Assembly: GCF_030848805.1 (NCBI RefSeq)
Contig: NC_092365.1
Location: 12,006,365-12,070,364, forward strand
Reading direction: 5' to 3'
DNA length: 64,000 nucleotides
Source of the DNA: Temnothorax longispinosus
Taxonomy: Eukaryota; Arthropoda; Insecta; Hymenoptera; Formicidae
Shown here: positions 11,450 through 23,200 of the stretch, in pieces
How the letters are laid out: each line of letters starts with the position of its first letter
Numbering within the stretch: position 1 is the stretch's first letter
Program-made: the position numbers and the translations under genes
The notes under the pieces: model-generated
Told to the model about the DNA's origin: nothing
The model's database searches: none
The model's input: the letters and a program-made list of their open reading frames with translations, nothing else

Positions 11450-11638
11450 ATGGATGACGGAATTAATAATGACATATTTAACTTTATTATAAATAATCTG
11501 ATGGATCCTTTACCAGATAATGAAATAATCAGACGCAATGAAAGACCGAAAAATGAAAATTATTTTGAAGGTGTAATTCCGAGGTATACAGACATTCAAT
11601 TTGTCGAACATTTTCGTATGTCGCGAATTACATTTGAG
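11450..11638 (+). pseudogene. Harbinger-like transposase, first exon (N-terminus)
   Basis: ATG at 11450 opens MDDGINNDIFN, and the exon ends RYTDIQFVEHFRMSRITFE at a GAG|GTAATT donor (11639). The pattern of an acidic N-terminus followed by a YTD..F..HFRMSR.TFE segment is typical of the N-terminal region of PIF/Harbinger (HARBI1-like) nucleases. No DDE exons follow; the next 3 kb is repeat DNA. The catalytic half of a similar transposase is at 29060-29728, but nothing shows that the two were one element. Called a remnant. Confidence 0.55.
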
Positions 11639-11660
11639 GTAATTACATAAAATTATAGGA

Positions 11661-11692
<32 letters not shown>

Positions 11693-12339
11693 TGTTTGGT
11701 AACAAATATAATACATATAATCTAGATACATATAAATACATAGTAAATATGTGACAGTAATTCAATATTTACTAATCAATACATGCACATACATATTGAT
11801 AATAAAATAAATAAAATGACAAATTATGCATTTACACACGTACACAACTGTTGCTATAATAAAATTGTACACACGCGCGCGCGCGCACGCACATACTCAA
11901 CAATTATATTAATATATGAAGAAAGGATAAATGAAATACACAATTGTATTACATTTTTTTCATTTATTATACACAAATGTATCATAAAAAAAACCATATG
12001 AAACCAAATATTATGAAAAATGTCGAAAAACTAAACGTGTGAAAACCAAGGCTGTGTTCCCAAATTCACTGCAGTGCTAAAACTTTATAGTATACGTCAC
12101 ACGTGTACTATATATTTTCAACGCTGGCAGTGAATTGTAGAACACAGATCAAATATATCAGAACCAAATATGTCAAAACCAATACGAACGTGATTCTTGA
12201 ATACAAAAAATTAAAGTATTACAATAAAGTATTGTAATAAAAGATTACAATAAAGAATTACAATGAAGTATTATAAAGTATTACAATGAAGTATAATAAT
12301 AAAGTATTACAATAAAGTATTACGAACTAATCTGGATTT

Positions 12340-12907
12340 TTACATTTAGCTTATAATAATTTGTACTAGAATAAATAAAATATGTACACATACATATATA
12401 CATACGCACGCACGCACACACACACACACGTGTAAATTGTTTGTGTATTGCGTATTGTTGTCTATGTTTATTAGGCTTTTTTGTTTCAGTTGAACTTCTT
12501 GCACAATTCATCTTTCTCCTTTCGACTCCAATATAAAAAGAAAAAAAGAAAATATGAACCGTGCAAGAAGTTCAGGTAAAATGAACAGACCTAGTGTGTA
12601 TGTGTATGTGTGTGTGTGTGGTACGTATGTATGTACGTAGACATATGTGTAAATATTCAAAATACTTGGTAATACATCAAAACTAAATATGTTAAAAATA
12701 TATTCAATTTTTGACCTGATTACAAATAACTCAAGAAAAACTAAAGAAAAACTGAGGTATTACAATATATATATATATAAAGTATTATAATAAAGTATTT
12801 CAATCAAGTATTACATAATATTTTAGATATTTACATTTTACTTTTATTTACTTTCAGTTATGACAGTAAGTAAAAAATGGACATATACATATACACATAC
12901 GTACGTA

Positions 12908-12940
<33 letters not shown>

Positions 12941-13127
12941 GTATAAATTGTGTGTGAATTATGTGTATGTTTATTAGACCTGTTCGTTTTAGTTGAACTT
13001 CTTGCACAGTTCATCTTTTCTGCTTTTCTCTCTAATATGCAAAGAAAAAGAGAAAAAATGAACCGTGCAAGAAGTTCAGGTACAACAAATAGGAGTATTA
13101 TGTGTGTGTATGTAATGTGTGTTCGTG

Positions 13128-13159
<32 letters not shown>

Positions 13160-13200
13160 TGTAAATTATACAAACTATATAATTACAGAAATATTTTTAT
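12340..13200. repeat. Tandemly duplicated unit: CA tract, foldback, GT tract (two copies)
   Basis: Copy 1 (~12340-12700) and copy 2 (~12840-13200) each hold a CA-rich microsatellite ending in GTGTAAATTG or GTATAAATTG, then a short hairpin whose arms are GAACTTCTTGCAC and GTGCAAGAAGTTC, then a GT-rich microsatellite. The two lie about 500 bp apart. Between and before them are AAAGTATTACAATA repeats. Short frames here are microsatellite artefacts. Confidence 0.75.
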
Positions 13201-13204
13201 TTAA

Positions 13205-14255
13205 GATATTACAATTGTGCCAATTTGTAATATGTCCCTACGTATATGAACGAGATAAGTTACATTATTTTTATTGTAATGTGCAACGTCGATTACATAT
13301 GACGATCTTTATTGCATATATATATATGTTTATTATAATTTGAGTTTATGACACATATTGTATGTACAGTTTGATGATACATGTCATCATTGCGCATGAA
13401 CGAAGGTACTATAGTTTTCATCCCAAATGCGCGTTTCTAAATTTATTTTGAAAAGTGTTGCAACTACTCTGGTAACAAGCGTACAATACATTACACATAT
13501 GTACCATCGGTAAAATGTGTAAGCAATTTGCGGTCCACACATATGCACATGTGCGTACCGTGTACGTGTGCGTTGAGAGCACTCTATAAAACTGAGGCCC
13601 GTTTCTTCCGTAACATCGGATTAGATAATCTGCACACACATATATACACATACACATACATATACTGTTTATATATTTATGAAATGAAGTAAGAAATATA
13701 TTTACAATAAACATACCTTTTCTGAAGTGTACAAATACAATATAAAATGGAAATTATATGATTTAGAAAATTGAAAATGGGCCCCTCCAACGCCCATTTC
13801 CGTGAGAACACAACCAATATAATTTTTTCTGTCTCTCCGCTTGTAATGTACAAATGACACATTTGTAATTATCAGTACCATCCGAACAGATGTTTCTGAC
13901 ATTTTATTTTGTCAGTACCGTCACAAAAGATGCCTCTGATTTTCATTACAATATACAATCAACCTCTCTATACATAATGCACGTGTCTTACCCTACGTCC
14001 ACGACTACGACATTTACGTCTCGTTCTCTGCCATCAGCCAAAACTTGGAAACTCGTAATACCAGTAATACATCAATACGTGCAGCACAAGTTTAGAGTTT
14101 GTGCATATATAATCGCATTGATCGATTTGACAAAGTGTCAAAGTGTCGAAGTCATCAATACCGAAAAATCACACGGATTCACGGTCTCATGGATGCAATC
14201 GTATATATTATAAATTATAACTATTATCTATTTATCTATATTAATTAAAATTATA
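13205..14255. other. Non-coding stretch, nothing recognised
   Basis: Mixed AT-rich sequence with a few dinucleotide runs. Overlapping minus-strand frames at 13418-13902 show no domain and no consistent composition. I see no RNA gene, repeat boundary or supported exon. Confidence 0.5.
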
Positions 14256-14256
14256 T

Positions 14257-14341
14257 TGCCGTAACCGTAAGAGATGTTACGAATGTACGGTGCAGACATA
14301 ACCTTTCTAGCAGATGAAGTAGATCTGTCTCTGCCTTCTGG

Positions 14342-14380
<39 letters not shown>

Positions 14381-14456
14381 AAGAAAGAGACATATCTACT
14401 AGAAAGGTTCCGTCTGCACCGTATATGTTAATGTTGCCACGCTGCCTCTTACGGCA
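14257..14456. mobile_element. Foldback MITE with central (CT)n
   Basis: The ends are TGCCGTAA at 14257 and TTACGGCA at 14456. The arms share ACGGTGCAGAC and AACCTTTCTAG in inverted order. The loop contains a CT microsatellite (14346-14379) and a TCTG/AGAAAGAGACA stem. No ORF. Confidence 0.75.
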
Positions 14457-14469
14457 GGGGCCAGTCTAT

Positions 14470-14590
14470 GGCTACGGTCAACGTGACGCTACAAATGCTT
14501 TGGAGCGTTCTTCTTCTCCTTCTTTCTTCGTTGAAAGAAAAGAGAAGAAGAATGCTTCGAAGCATTTGTAGCGTCATGTTGACCGTAGCC
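14470..14590. mobile_element. Foldback MITE (GTAGCGTCA type), copy 1
   Basis: GGCTACGGTCAACGTGACGC at the left pairs with GTTGACCGTAGCC at the right. The inner arms carry GCTACAAATGCTT and AAGCATTTGTAGC, with a pyrimidine/purine-rich loop. A second copy of the same family sits at 18899-19019. Confidence 0.8.
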
Positions 14591-14961
14591 TATATATTAT
14601 AAGTCTGTGTCAGTCTGTGAGTTAATCGGTACCGTTAATGGATATTATTGATTTATTGCATTTGTAATAATTGTTTCCTTTCTATTTGTTTCTCAATCTG
14701 ACAGCTCCCACACCCACGAAAACCGTACAAGTGAAAATAACACCTGCTTTACGCTCTACGATACTGCCACACAGGCTACACTGAAAACATATTTTGTGAA
14801 GTCTTCCAGTGTTCCAGTAAGCATTTTTTTTAGTATACATTTTTATTAAAAGAATATTACTATTAATATTAATAATAGTATAATAAATGATTAGTATAAT
14901 TACTTTTGGTTGAACAGAAAACAAAGATTCAATTTTAAGCTTCTCAAGTTCTCTGGAGACT

Positions 14962-17258
14962 ATGGAGATCGACGTCGACAACATCGATAATGACGATAAT
15001 AATAATACAAATGATGGCACGGATACTACTGATACTACTAATCCTAGTATTCCTAGTACATCCAAATTATCCTCAACCTCTCTACCATTTATTTTAAGAG
15101 GAGAATTTTACGAAATTACAAGTAAGAGCACGGACTCACGAATAATAGCTTAATGTAAAAATTGCCCTAAAACGATCAGCGGTTCTAAAACATCTACTGG
15201 AAATTTTTTCAGTCATTATAATGTAAGTTACATATTTTTTTTATTTTATCACTTTTTATTTATAATATTTTAATGTTTACATACATTTTTTAAATTTATT
15301 TAAATATTTATTAGAATTTAAAAGAATAATGTTTTATGTTAAATTCCTTTTTTTATTGGTTTTTGATTTAGAAAATACATCCTCATTTAACGCAAAAGAT
15401 TAAATTAAAAAGATTGGAAAATAAGAAAGAGCAACAAAAGATGCAAAGCATAGTACCGTTTGCAAAGAACAATTTCGTTTCGGTGAAACAGGTTTGTATA
15501 ATTTAATAATATATAACATTTAATGCACTAACAATGAAGCATTAAAAACTCTTTCAAAATAATATTTTTTTTTCTCTTACAGATACACAATTTAATTTTA
15601 AGTTATATAATTGAAGAAATGCGTCCTCTCTCAACACTGTTTATAAACCGGCGTTTAAAAATTTAATTTGTGGAATAGCAAATAATACATCTGAAAACAT
15701 TCTGCCTGGTAAAAGTGCATTGTCAACTGAAATTAACAAATTGTATAAAGAAAAAAAATGTAGACTAAAAGCATTATTGGAAAAACAAAATTGTGTATGT
15801 TTAACTTCTGACATTTGGTCATGTAGAAACAAAAGTTATTTAGGAATGACGATTTATTTTATTTCAGAAACTTTAGAAAGAAAATCATATACTTTGGCCT
15901 GTAAGAGAATTTTATATAACCATACTTATGACAATATTGCTTTATTGATACATCACATATTGAAAGAATTCGCTTTAGATGTAGCTAAAGTTACTCACAT
16001 AGTAACCGATAATGCTTCAAATTTTGGCAAAGTTTTCAGATGTTTTGGTGTTACAAGATTTGAAAGCTCTGATCGAATTCAACTTAATGTAGAAGAAAAT
16101 GAAGATATTTTAAATGATATAGAAGAATCAGATTCAGATATTGAGATTAACGAAATTTCACCAAATAATGACATTCATGATCATGACAATGCTTTTACTG
16201 ATGAATTAGGTGATGAAATTATTTTACCTCCACAATTAACTTGTAGTAGTCATACCTTAAACCTCATTGCTACAACGGATTGCAAAAAAATATTAGATAA
16301 TCCTGGTAATGCTGCTCTTAAAAAAGTTTATCGTTCTGCGTTTGCAAAAGTAAGTGCTTTATGGAACCTATTGAGTCGTAGTACTCTAGCATCTGACATA
16401 TGCTTTAAGGAATGCGGTTGTAAATTTCTTGTACCAGTCATTAGTGTCATTACACGATGGAATTCGCAATTCGATGCGATACAAAAACTCCTAACTCGTA
16501 AAACTAAACTCATTATACTATTTGAACAACTTAAGCTCCAAAAATTAAAATTGCATGAAATTGAATTTTTAGAAGAATTTGTCATGATTATGTGTCCGTT
16601 AGCAACTAGCCTTGATATTCTGCAAGGAGAAAAAATGTGTTTTTTAGGAATGATAGCGCCTATAATTATTATATTGAAACAAAAGCTTTCAAATTTTACT
16701 CATTTGTCATATTGCAAGCCATTGGTAGATGGAATGATAGTAGCTTTAGAGAAGCGATTTAAACATATTTATGATTTCGACTCTCCTGATAGTAAAATAT
16801 ATATTATATCTGCTATCAGTTTACCTCGCTTTAAGTTAAATTGGGTGCCAGAATGTCACATGGAGACATGTAAAGAATTATTTTTGAAAGAAGTAGATAC
16901 TTTTCATGCAAAAAATAGTTCTCTTGTTGTAAACAAATCAACATCTAGTAGTAGTGAAGAGGACAATTTTTTTAATGATTTCGACAAAAAAAATGGAATG
17001 CGTTGTTCGGTGCAGCCAATACTTAGTAGTAACATTGAGGCGCTGTCATATTTAGAATCTAAAACCAAAGATATAAATTCTCTCAATCATTATCCTAATG
17101 TAAAAAACATTTTTTTGAAGTATAACACAACATTACCATCTTCCGCGGCAGTGGAGCGCCTTTTCAGTTGCGGGCAACAGATATTTGTACCTCGAAGAAA
17201 TCGTTTATCCGACAGTACATTTGAAAAACTATTATTTTTAAAAAACAAAAACTTATAA
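14962..17258 (+). pseudogene. hAT-family transposase gene, BED finger, broken
   Basis: Three exons are visible: 14962-15222, 15372-15491 and 15593-17258, with GTAAGT/TTTAG and GTTTG/TTACAG boundaries. Exon 1 is acidic, then a BED-type zinc finger (CKNC, followed by HYNKIH) spans the first intron. Exon 3 carries the hAT RNase-H-like core (LTSDIWSCRNKSYLGMT; VTDNASNFGK) and ends with the C-terminal dimerisation motif (LPSSAAVERLFS, RRNRLS, FLKNKN). Transposases of this class excise hAT elements with 8-bp duplications. Defects are an in-frame TAA at 15151 just before the first finger cysteine and a frameshift near 15640 (LST/YKPAFKN). I found no convincing TIR pair around it, so the element's ends are undefined. 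Confidence 0.85.
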
Positions 17259-17266
17259 TTTTATTG

Positions 17267-17274
<8 letters not shown>

Positions 17275-17333
<59 letters not shown>

Positions 17334-17915
17334 ACTATTGTAAACCTCTATTAACCTATCTCTATATATAACACTACTTTTTTAAGTTTTTAAGAAATGA
17401 CTTCGTTTTTTTCTTCTAATATTTTTACATATTATAGATTATTAAGATATCATAAAAATTAGGTAATAAGGTCTTCAGCTATCAGCGAGCTGATATATCT
17501 TGATATAAAATACTTGATATAAAAATAACTTATAAAGTATTCACCCGATATAAATAAAATAAATTGAACTCTTTTATATGCCTAAGAGTTAGGCAGCCTA
17601 ACTAAGAGAAAGTTTAATTGTAAAAAATATTATTTTTACAATTAAACTTTTTCTTAGTTTTGATAATATTTTTAAAAATAAAATCACAAAATTATTAGTC
17701 TTCAAAATATCGTTATTTCTTCTAATAAAAAATACATGTAAAAACTTTTTCTCGAGTATATTATTTTTATATATCCTAAATAGTTTTTAATATTATCTTA
17801 AAAGTATCTAGATAAAACACTTAACTAATTCATCTTTTATCTAGATATACTCAAACCGGAATTATCTTTATCTTATCTAAGATAATATTAGAGAATTTGA
17901 GTCGCCAGTGAATAA
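17275..17915. other. AT-rich stretch with (TA)n and a small hairpin
   Basis: A long TA dinucleotide run follows the hAT stop codon. At about 17598-17660 AACTAAGAGAAAGTTTAATT is followed by its near-complement, a ~27-bp-arm hairpin. Nothing coding is seen. Confidence 0.6.
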
Positions 17916-17916
17916 T

Positions 17917-18357
17917 TAAAATTAACAGAGATATTGCGAGCGACCCAACTGGCCAAATTTTATTGATTTAAAACGCTACGTTTCGACCGTGGATCCGGTC
18001 CTTTTCAAGCGCTTTCTCACAAATATATTCGTCAGGCATAATGCCCTAACTACGCCGAATCTAGAAAATATTTGTGCGTCGGGATCAAACAATACAATAT
18101 AAAATATTCGTTAAACGGCATACTTCGTTAGATGTTTGTGTCATGTCAGAGCCGTGCGGTGGTAAAATTTAGACATTTGTATTGTTTGATCCCGACGCAC
18201 AAATATTTTCTAGATTCGGCGTAGTTAGGGCATTATGCCTGACGAATATATTTGTGAGAGAGCGCTTGAAAAGGACCGGATCCACGGTCGAAACGTAGCG
18301 TTTTAAATCAATAAAATTTGGCCAGTTGGGTCGCTCGCAATATCTCTGTTAATTTTA
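17917..18357. mobile_element. Large inverted repeat (~180-bp arms), possible Penelope-like termini
   Basis: The arms 17917-18101 and 18178-18357 are near-perfect complements around a ~75-bp loop. The right arm reads, in plus sense, GACCGGATCCACGGTCGAAA then CGTAGCG and ends AATCAATAAAATTTGG. A hairpin followed by GAAAC and a terminal AATAAA is a pattern I associate with Penelope-like element ends, which are known to occur in inverted pairs and to carry hammerhead-ribozyme cores. Here the upstream core is imperfect (TTGAAAA against CTGANGA). No GIY-YIG/RT ORF is nearby. The class is an inference; the inverted repeat is certain. Confidence 0.6.
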
Positions 18358-18777
18358 TCTAAGATACATGCGCATACGTTTTATCTAATCTGTATCTAGA
18401 TTATTTTAAGTTATCTAAGTGCAACACTGCACTGAGCTACTGTGGATTGTTACGCTTATCCTTGTTCGAAATTGATGTGTTACCATATGTATATAAGAAT
18501 ATCATATTTTTAGTATTTTACCATAATTCTTATGCGTAAGCGGGATTGTATACGAGAAATCAATCTGCGTATAACAGTGAATTATTCTAAGTTACTTGTA
18601 TAGTAGATCATGATAATTCACAACACGTTTGAAATAACGCAGTCATAAAATCTACCGTGTCTTTCTAGCTCAAGCCAGCCACAAATATATAAAACTCGTA
18701 CATGTGGCGACATAGGTTGACTTTTGCTTCGTGTTTTGTATCAGACACAACGCGCGAGACATTATTATGTAAAGCGT

Positions 18778-19050
18778 CGTCTACAATGGCAGCAGAAGTA
18801 TACAGTAAGACATAAGGAGTAAGCTACTGACCAACTACAGTCGATTATTCTTGAATTGTAAAAATCCCATTAGTCAATAACTTACTGCTTATGTCTTAGG
18901 TTGCGGTCCACTTGACGCTACAAATACTTCGAAGCATTCCTCTTTTCTTTTCTTTCAATGAAGAAAGAAGGAGAAGAAGAACGCTGCAAAGCATTTGTAG
19001 CGTCAAGTGGACCGCAGCCTTACTGTATACTCCTGCTGCCATTGTAGACG
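18778..19050. mobile_element. Foldback MITE carrying a nested foldback MITE
   Basis: The outer arms are CGTCTACAATGGCAGCAG at 18778 and its complement ending at 19050, continuing through GTATACAGTAAGACATAAG. The right outer arm is interrupted at TTA by an inner foldback at 18899-19019 (GGTTGCGGTCCACTTGACGC to GGACCGCAGCC). TTA is duplicated on both sides (18896-18898, 19020-19022). Removing the inner unit restores pairing of the outer arms. The inner unit is the family also seen at 14470-14590. Confidence 0.85.
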
Positions 19051-19054
19051 TTTC

Positions 19055-20200
19055 TTTATTTCAATTTGTAGAAAAAGTGATGTACATGTTTAAAATTATT
19101 AGCTCTGCAGACACTAGCTACGGAAATTATTAAATAAATTTTGTAAGACATTTCAAGTTTGCTACAAATATTCAGTATTCCTAACAAGAAAAGTAATAAG
19201 CACTTGTTAAAAATAAATGTAATTTGTAAAGGTAATAAAGTTAGTGCGATTTAGTTTTTTTTTCTTCCAAATGACAATGTAAGTACATTTAGAAATTTTA
19301 ATAAGAGACAGAAGAATGAAAGTAAAGTAAGAAAAGATATATATGGTCAATAAAATTTAATGTAGTTATTAATTTTTAATCATAGCATGCATTGAATTCT
19401 AATTATTTATAACAAACATTACACATTGTAATAAGTTCAAGTAAATACACGTATTTTTCAAGCTTGCTTTCAGACTGACAATATTTGAAAATGTTCATAA
19501 TCTGTATACATCAAGATAAAGTTATGTGAATAACATAATAATAAAATAAAGTGAATATGTTATAAACGTTTCTTATAGCAGAAATTGTAGTAGAATGTAC
19601 TCTATTTTTATATTTAAAAAATAAATATAAATATATGTGTTCCAGTATATATATATATATATATATATGTTATAATAGTTTCTTGTAAACCTTGTTTATA
19701 TCTTTTATGTACAGGCTAAACTATAGCGTAATTACGTAATGAGTTTATTTATATTTTTTGCAGTTAAATTTTTGCGTTGTAATTGTTATGATATTCAACA
19801 GACAAGATAGCACTATTAGCGTTATCACATCGTTTTATCCTTGTTGCTTATTATACGTGAAACAAGGACAGGACGACCCAATAGCGCTATTAGTGTGCTC
19901 CCCGAACACAGCCCTAGTCTCTCATACGGAAAACGCGAGATGTAAAACGCGCGAGCCAGGCAGGCATAGTTGCCACATTTACCATTATTCAAATCTCGTG
20001 GCTGGCTGGAGCGAGAAAGAGACAGATAGATTATATGTCCGCACTCTTCCAGCCGCTCGAAACTCGAAACCCCCCCACGCACACGGCTATTCGCTTGTGT
20101 GCGTCTCTTCCTTGTTATTCCAGAGCCCAGTGGTGGGGGCTCCGAAATTTGCCCGTGGCACACGCCACGCGATCTTCATCTTCAGCGGTCTCTTGTTCCG
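19055..20200. other. Upstream region of the repeat-protein gene; no supported gene
   Basis: AT-rich to about 19800, including a (TA)n run near 19650, then more GC-balanced to 20206. The balanced part probably holds the promoter and 5' UTR of the gene starting at 20207. No TATA box or initiator is clear enough to call. Open frames on both strands here lack domains. Confidence 0.5.
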
Positions 20201-20206
20201 ATAAGC

Positions 20207-23200
20207 ATGGAGAAGAAAACACCCAGCAAATGTAAGTACAATAAAATACATATACACATATATTGTTATATATCTGGGTCAATTATGACTTTAATAAAAA
20301 TGATTGATCATTTTATTTTCCTCCGGCGGAGGCTGTAACCGCTAGGAGGCGCGTCCCCTGGGTGGCGGATGGGGGAACGCTCGCCGGCGGCCAGTAGCCG
20401 CCGGAGGGTAGGAGGGAAATAAAATACCTCCCGTGGACCAATAGCCAAACAAACCCACAATGGATAAAACAAACAAAATTATTATTACCCCAGGTGGCAG
20501 CCCAGCTATGCTGGAAAATCCACCCTCCTCGGAGGTCGGCCCCACGGATTCTGGGGGGGGGGGGCCAACCATTGTTCGGCAACACTCCACTACATCTGGT
20601 TTCTGACAGACTTCGTTCTGCTTCATTTAGCGAAAACTTATTGAGACCATTCGGTCGTGAAAACGCAAATAAAAACTCCGAAGACCATAACAAATAAAGA
20701 GGTAGGCTTAAATCGCGAGTCTCCCTGGACAGTGGTCACAGACAAGAAGAAAAGAGCGCGTACCAGCCCTGAGATTTCTACCAAAAAACAAAAACAGGTC
20801 AAAATTAGTTCCTACTGGCTTAGTAACCCAGTGCCTACATCCAATAGCTTCTCTCCCCTTGAAGGTGAAGAGGATCAAGGCGTAAATCGTGAAATCAAAA
20901 AAAAATTGATAAAGCCACCACCAATATTCGTCGATGGAGTCAAAAATATACAACCCCTCATCAATATGTTTGATGATCAAGCTAAAGACAACTATGTAAT
21001 TAGAGTTCTTCGTAACGATCAAGTTAAAATACAGCCAAGTACATCCGAAGCATATTCTATAATAGTCAAACAATTAGAAATTAAACAAACCGAATTTTTT
21101 ACCTATAAACCCAAAGAGGATAAGGGTTTTAGGGTGGTCTTGAAGAATCTGCACCCCTCAGTGGACACTAACGATATCAAAAAGGCCCTATTGGATCTCG
21201 GGCACGAAGCCTCCAATATTTGGAACATTAAGCAAAGAGGGACTAAAAAACCTTTACCTATGTTTATAATTGAACTCAGATCAAATAACAATAACAAGCT
21301 TATTTTTGAAGTCAAACATTTGCTACACTGCCGTATCTCCTTCGAACCTCCACGACCTAAACGCGAGATTCCCCAATGCGCCAAATGCCAACAATACGGC
21401 CATACGAAAGCTTACTGCCGTCGCACTCCTAGATGCATTAAATGCACAGGATAGCATCGCTCAGCCGACTGCCCGCGCAAGTCTAGGTCTGATGATGTCA
21501 GATGTGTTCTCTGCGATGGGAACCATCCGGCAAACTACAAAGGCTGTAATGTTTATAAGGAACTTCAAAAAGTTAAGTTTCCTCCTGCCAGGGAAAAATC
21601 ACTACTAACAACGGATAAGACAAGCTTGAAACCATCATCCTCAGCTATCAGCCTAACTCCTCGAAGCATCCTGCTCTCACTCAAACCACACAAAACATCG
21701 ATAAAACTTTATATTCAGATCAGATAAAAACACCAATACCTAAGGTTCAAATTGAAGCTGGGAATATGATGGAGTTATTAAAACGTATTTCGGATCAGTT
21801 AACTACCCTGACAAAACTTTTTCACGACTTAATGTCAGGATTGTCAAATTCGATTCTCTAAAAATAGCCTTATGGAATGCTAACGGGCTGTCACAACATA
21901 CCTTAGAGGTTAAGGCATTTATTTTAACAAACCAACTAGATATTCTTCTTATCTCCGAAACTCACTTCACAAGGAAAAACTTTTTTAGAATGACAAATTT
22001 CAGCTTCTATCATACAATGCACCCAGATAGTACCGCTCATAGAGGTAGTGCGGTATTGATAAGAAATGATATTAGGCACCACGTCATTAAATCTTACCAT
22101 ACTGAAAAAATTCAGGCAACCAATGTCATGATTGAGGATTGGAAAGGACCAATAGTCGTCTCAGCTGTCTATAGCACCCCTAAACATGCTATAGATAAGG
22201 ATGATTACCTTAACCCTAGAACCCATGTATCATTTTTTTGACCTTCTAACGCATGACTGGGGGCAATATCGACCCCACGCTTTATTTGATCGTAAAACCG
22301 GTCCTACAGAAATAAAGGGCCTTTAAACCTACATGAATTTCTTCGTTTTTCAATAACGAAGAGAATGGTATATGGTAAATTTAATTTTACTCAAGTTTAG
22401 TTAGTGAAAAATCCATTTAAAGACCGAAAAACGCAGAAAATCAGCAAAAACCTCTTTTTTTAAACAAAAATTTGTATCTTTTTTTGTAATCAACCGATTT
22501 TCAAATTTCAAACGGGGTTTTAAAGAGGACACATTAGACTATTGGAAAAAAATTGTTATCGCTATGTTCTGTTCAAAAAGTATATTTATTTGGAACTATA
22601 AAAATGAAGAAATTCACAAAGTTGAAATATGGAAAAAATCGATGAAAAAACCATAAAAAATTGTATTTCAAGTATTATTTTATTTTTATTTGATACAAAA
22701 TAGTAAAAAATATGAAAAAAATAAAACATTATATCGCCCAGCCATTTTCTGCGAAATGTCAATCTTCTATAGGCAACGGGATTTTTACCGACTAAGTTGT
22801 GTGATATTTCGTCTTAAATAATATTTATGACTATTTATGCTCAGATTACGTAATAATACATGATATATATTGATTCTAGCAAAAAAATAAAATTAGCTTA
22901 CCGTGACGAAACTCAAACGGCAACTCACGACTGGGGTCGATATCGACCCCACGCCCGCTTTGCGACTGTGCTACTTCACTGCTAGCGAACAACTAACGCT
23001 GCGCCCGACATAACCCTACTTTTAGAAAATTGAAATGAATTATGGTTCAGGTCCTGAGTCAATAATGTCACTCGCTAGCTCAGGAGCGTAGTTCAAAGTT
23101 CGCCTGGGGTCGAAATCGACCCCTCTTATGGGTTCTAGGGTTAAATACCTTACCATCTTGGGCCATAGATTTATCGCCGGTGGCGATTATAACGCTAAGC

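Noticed and set aside
14954..17270. Terminal inverted repeats of the hAT element
   Set aside because: I compared flanks by eye and found no pair with 8-bp duplications; the nearby foldbacks belong to other families.
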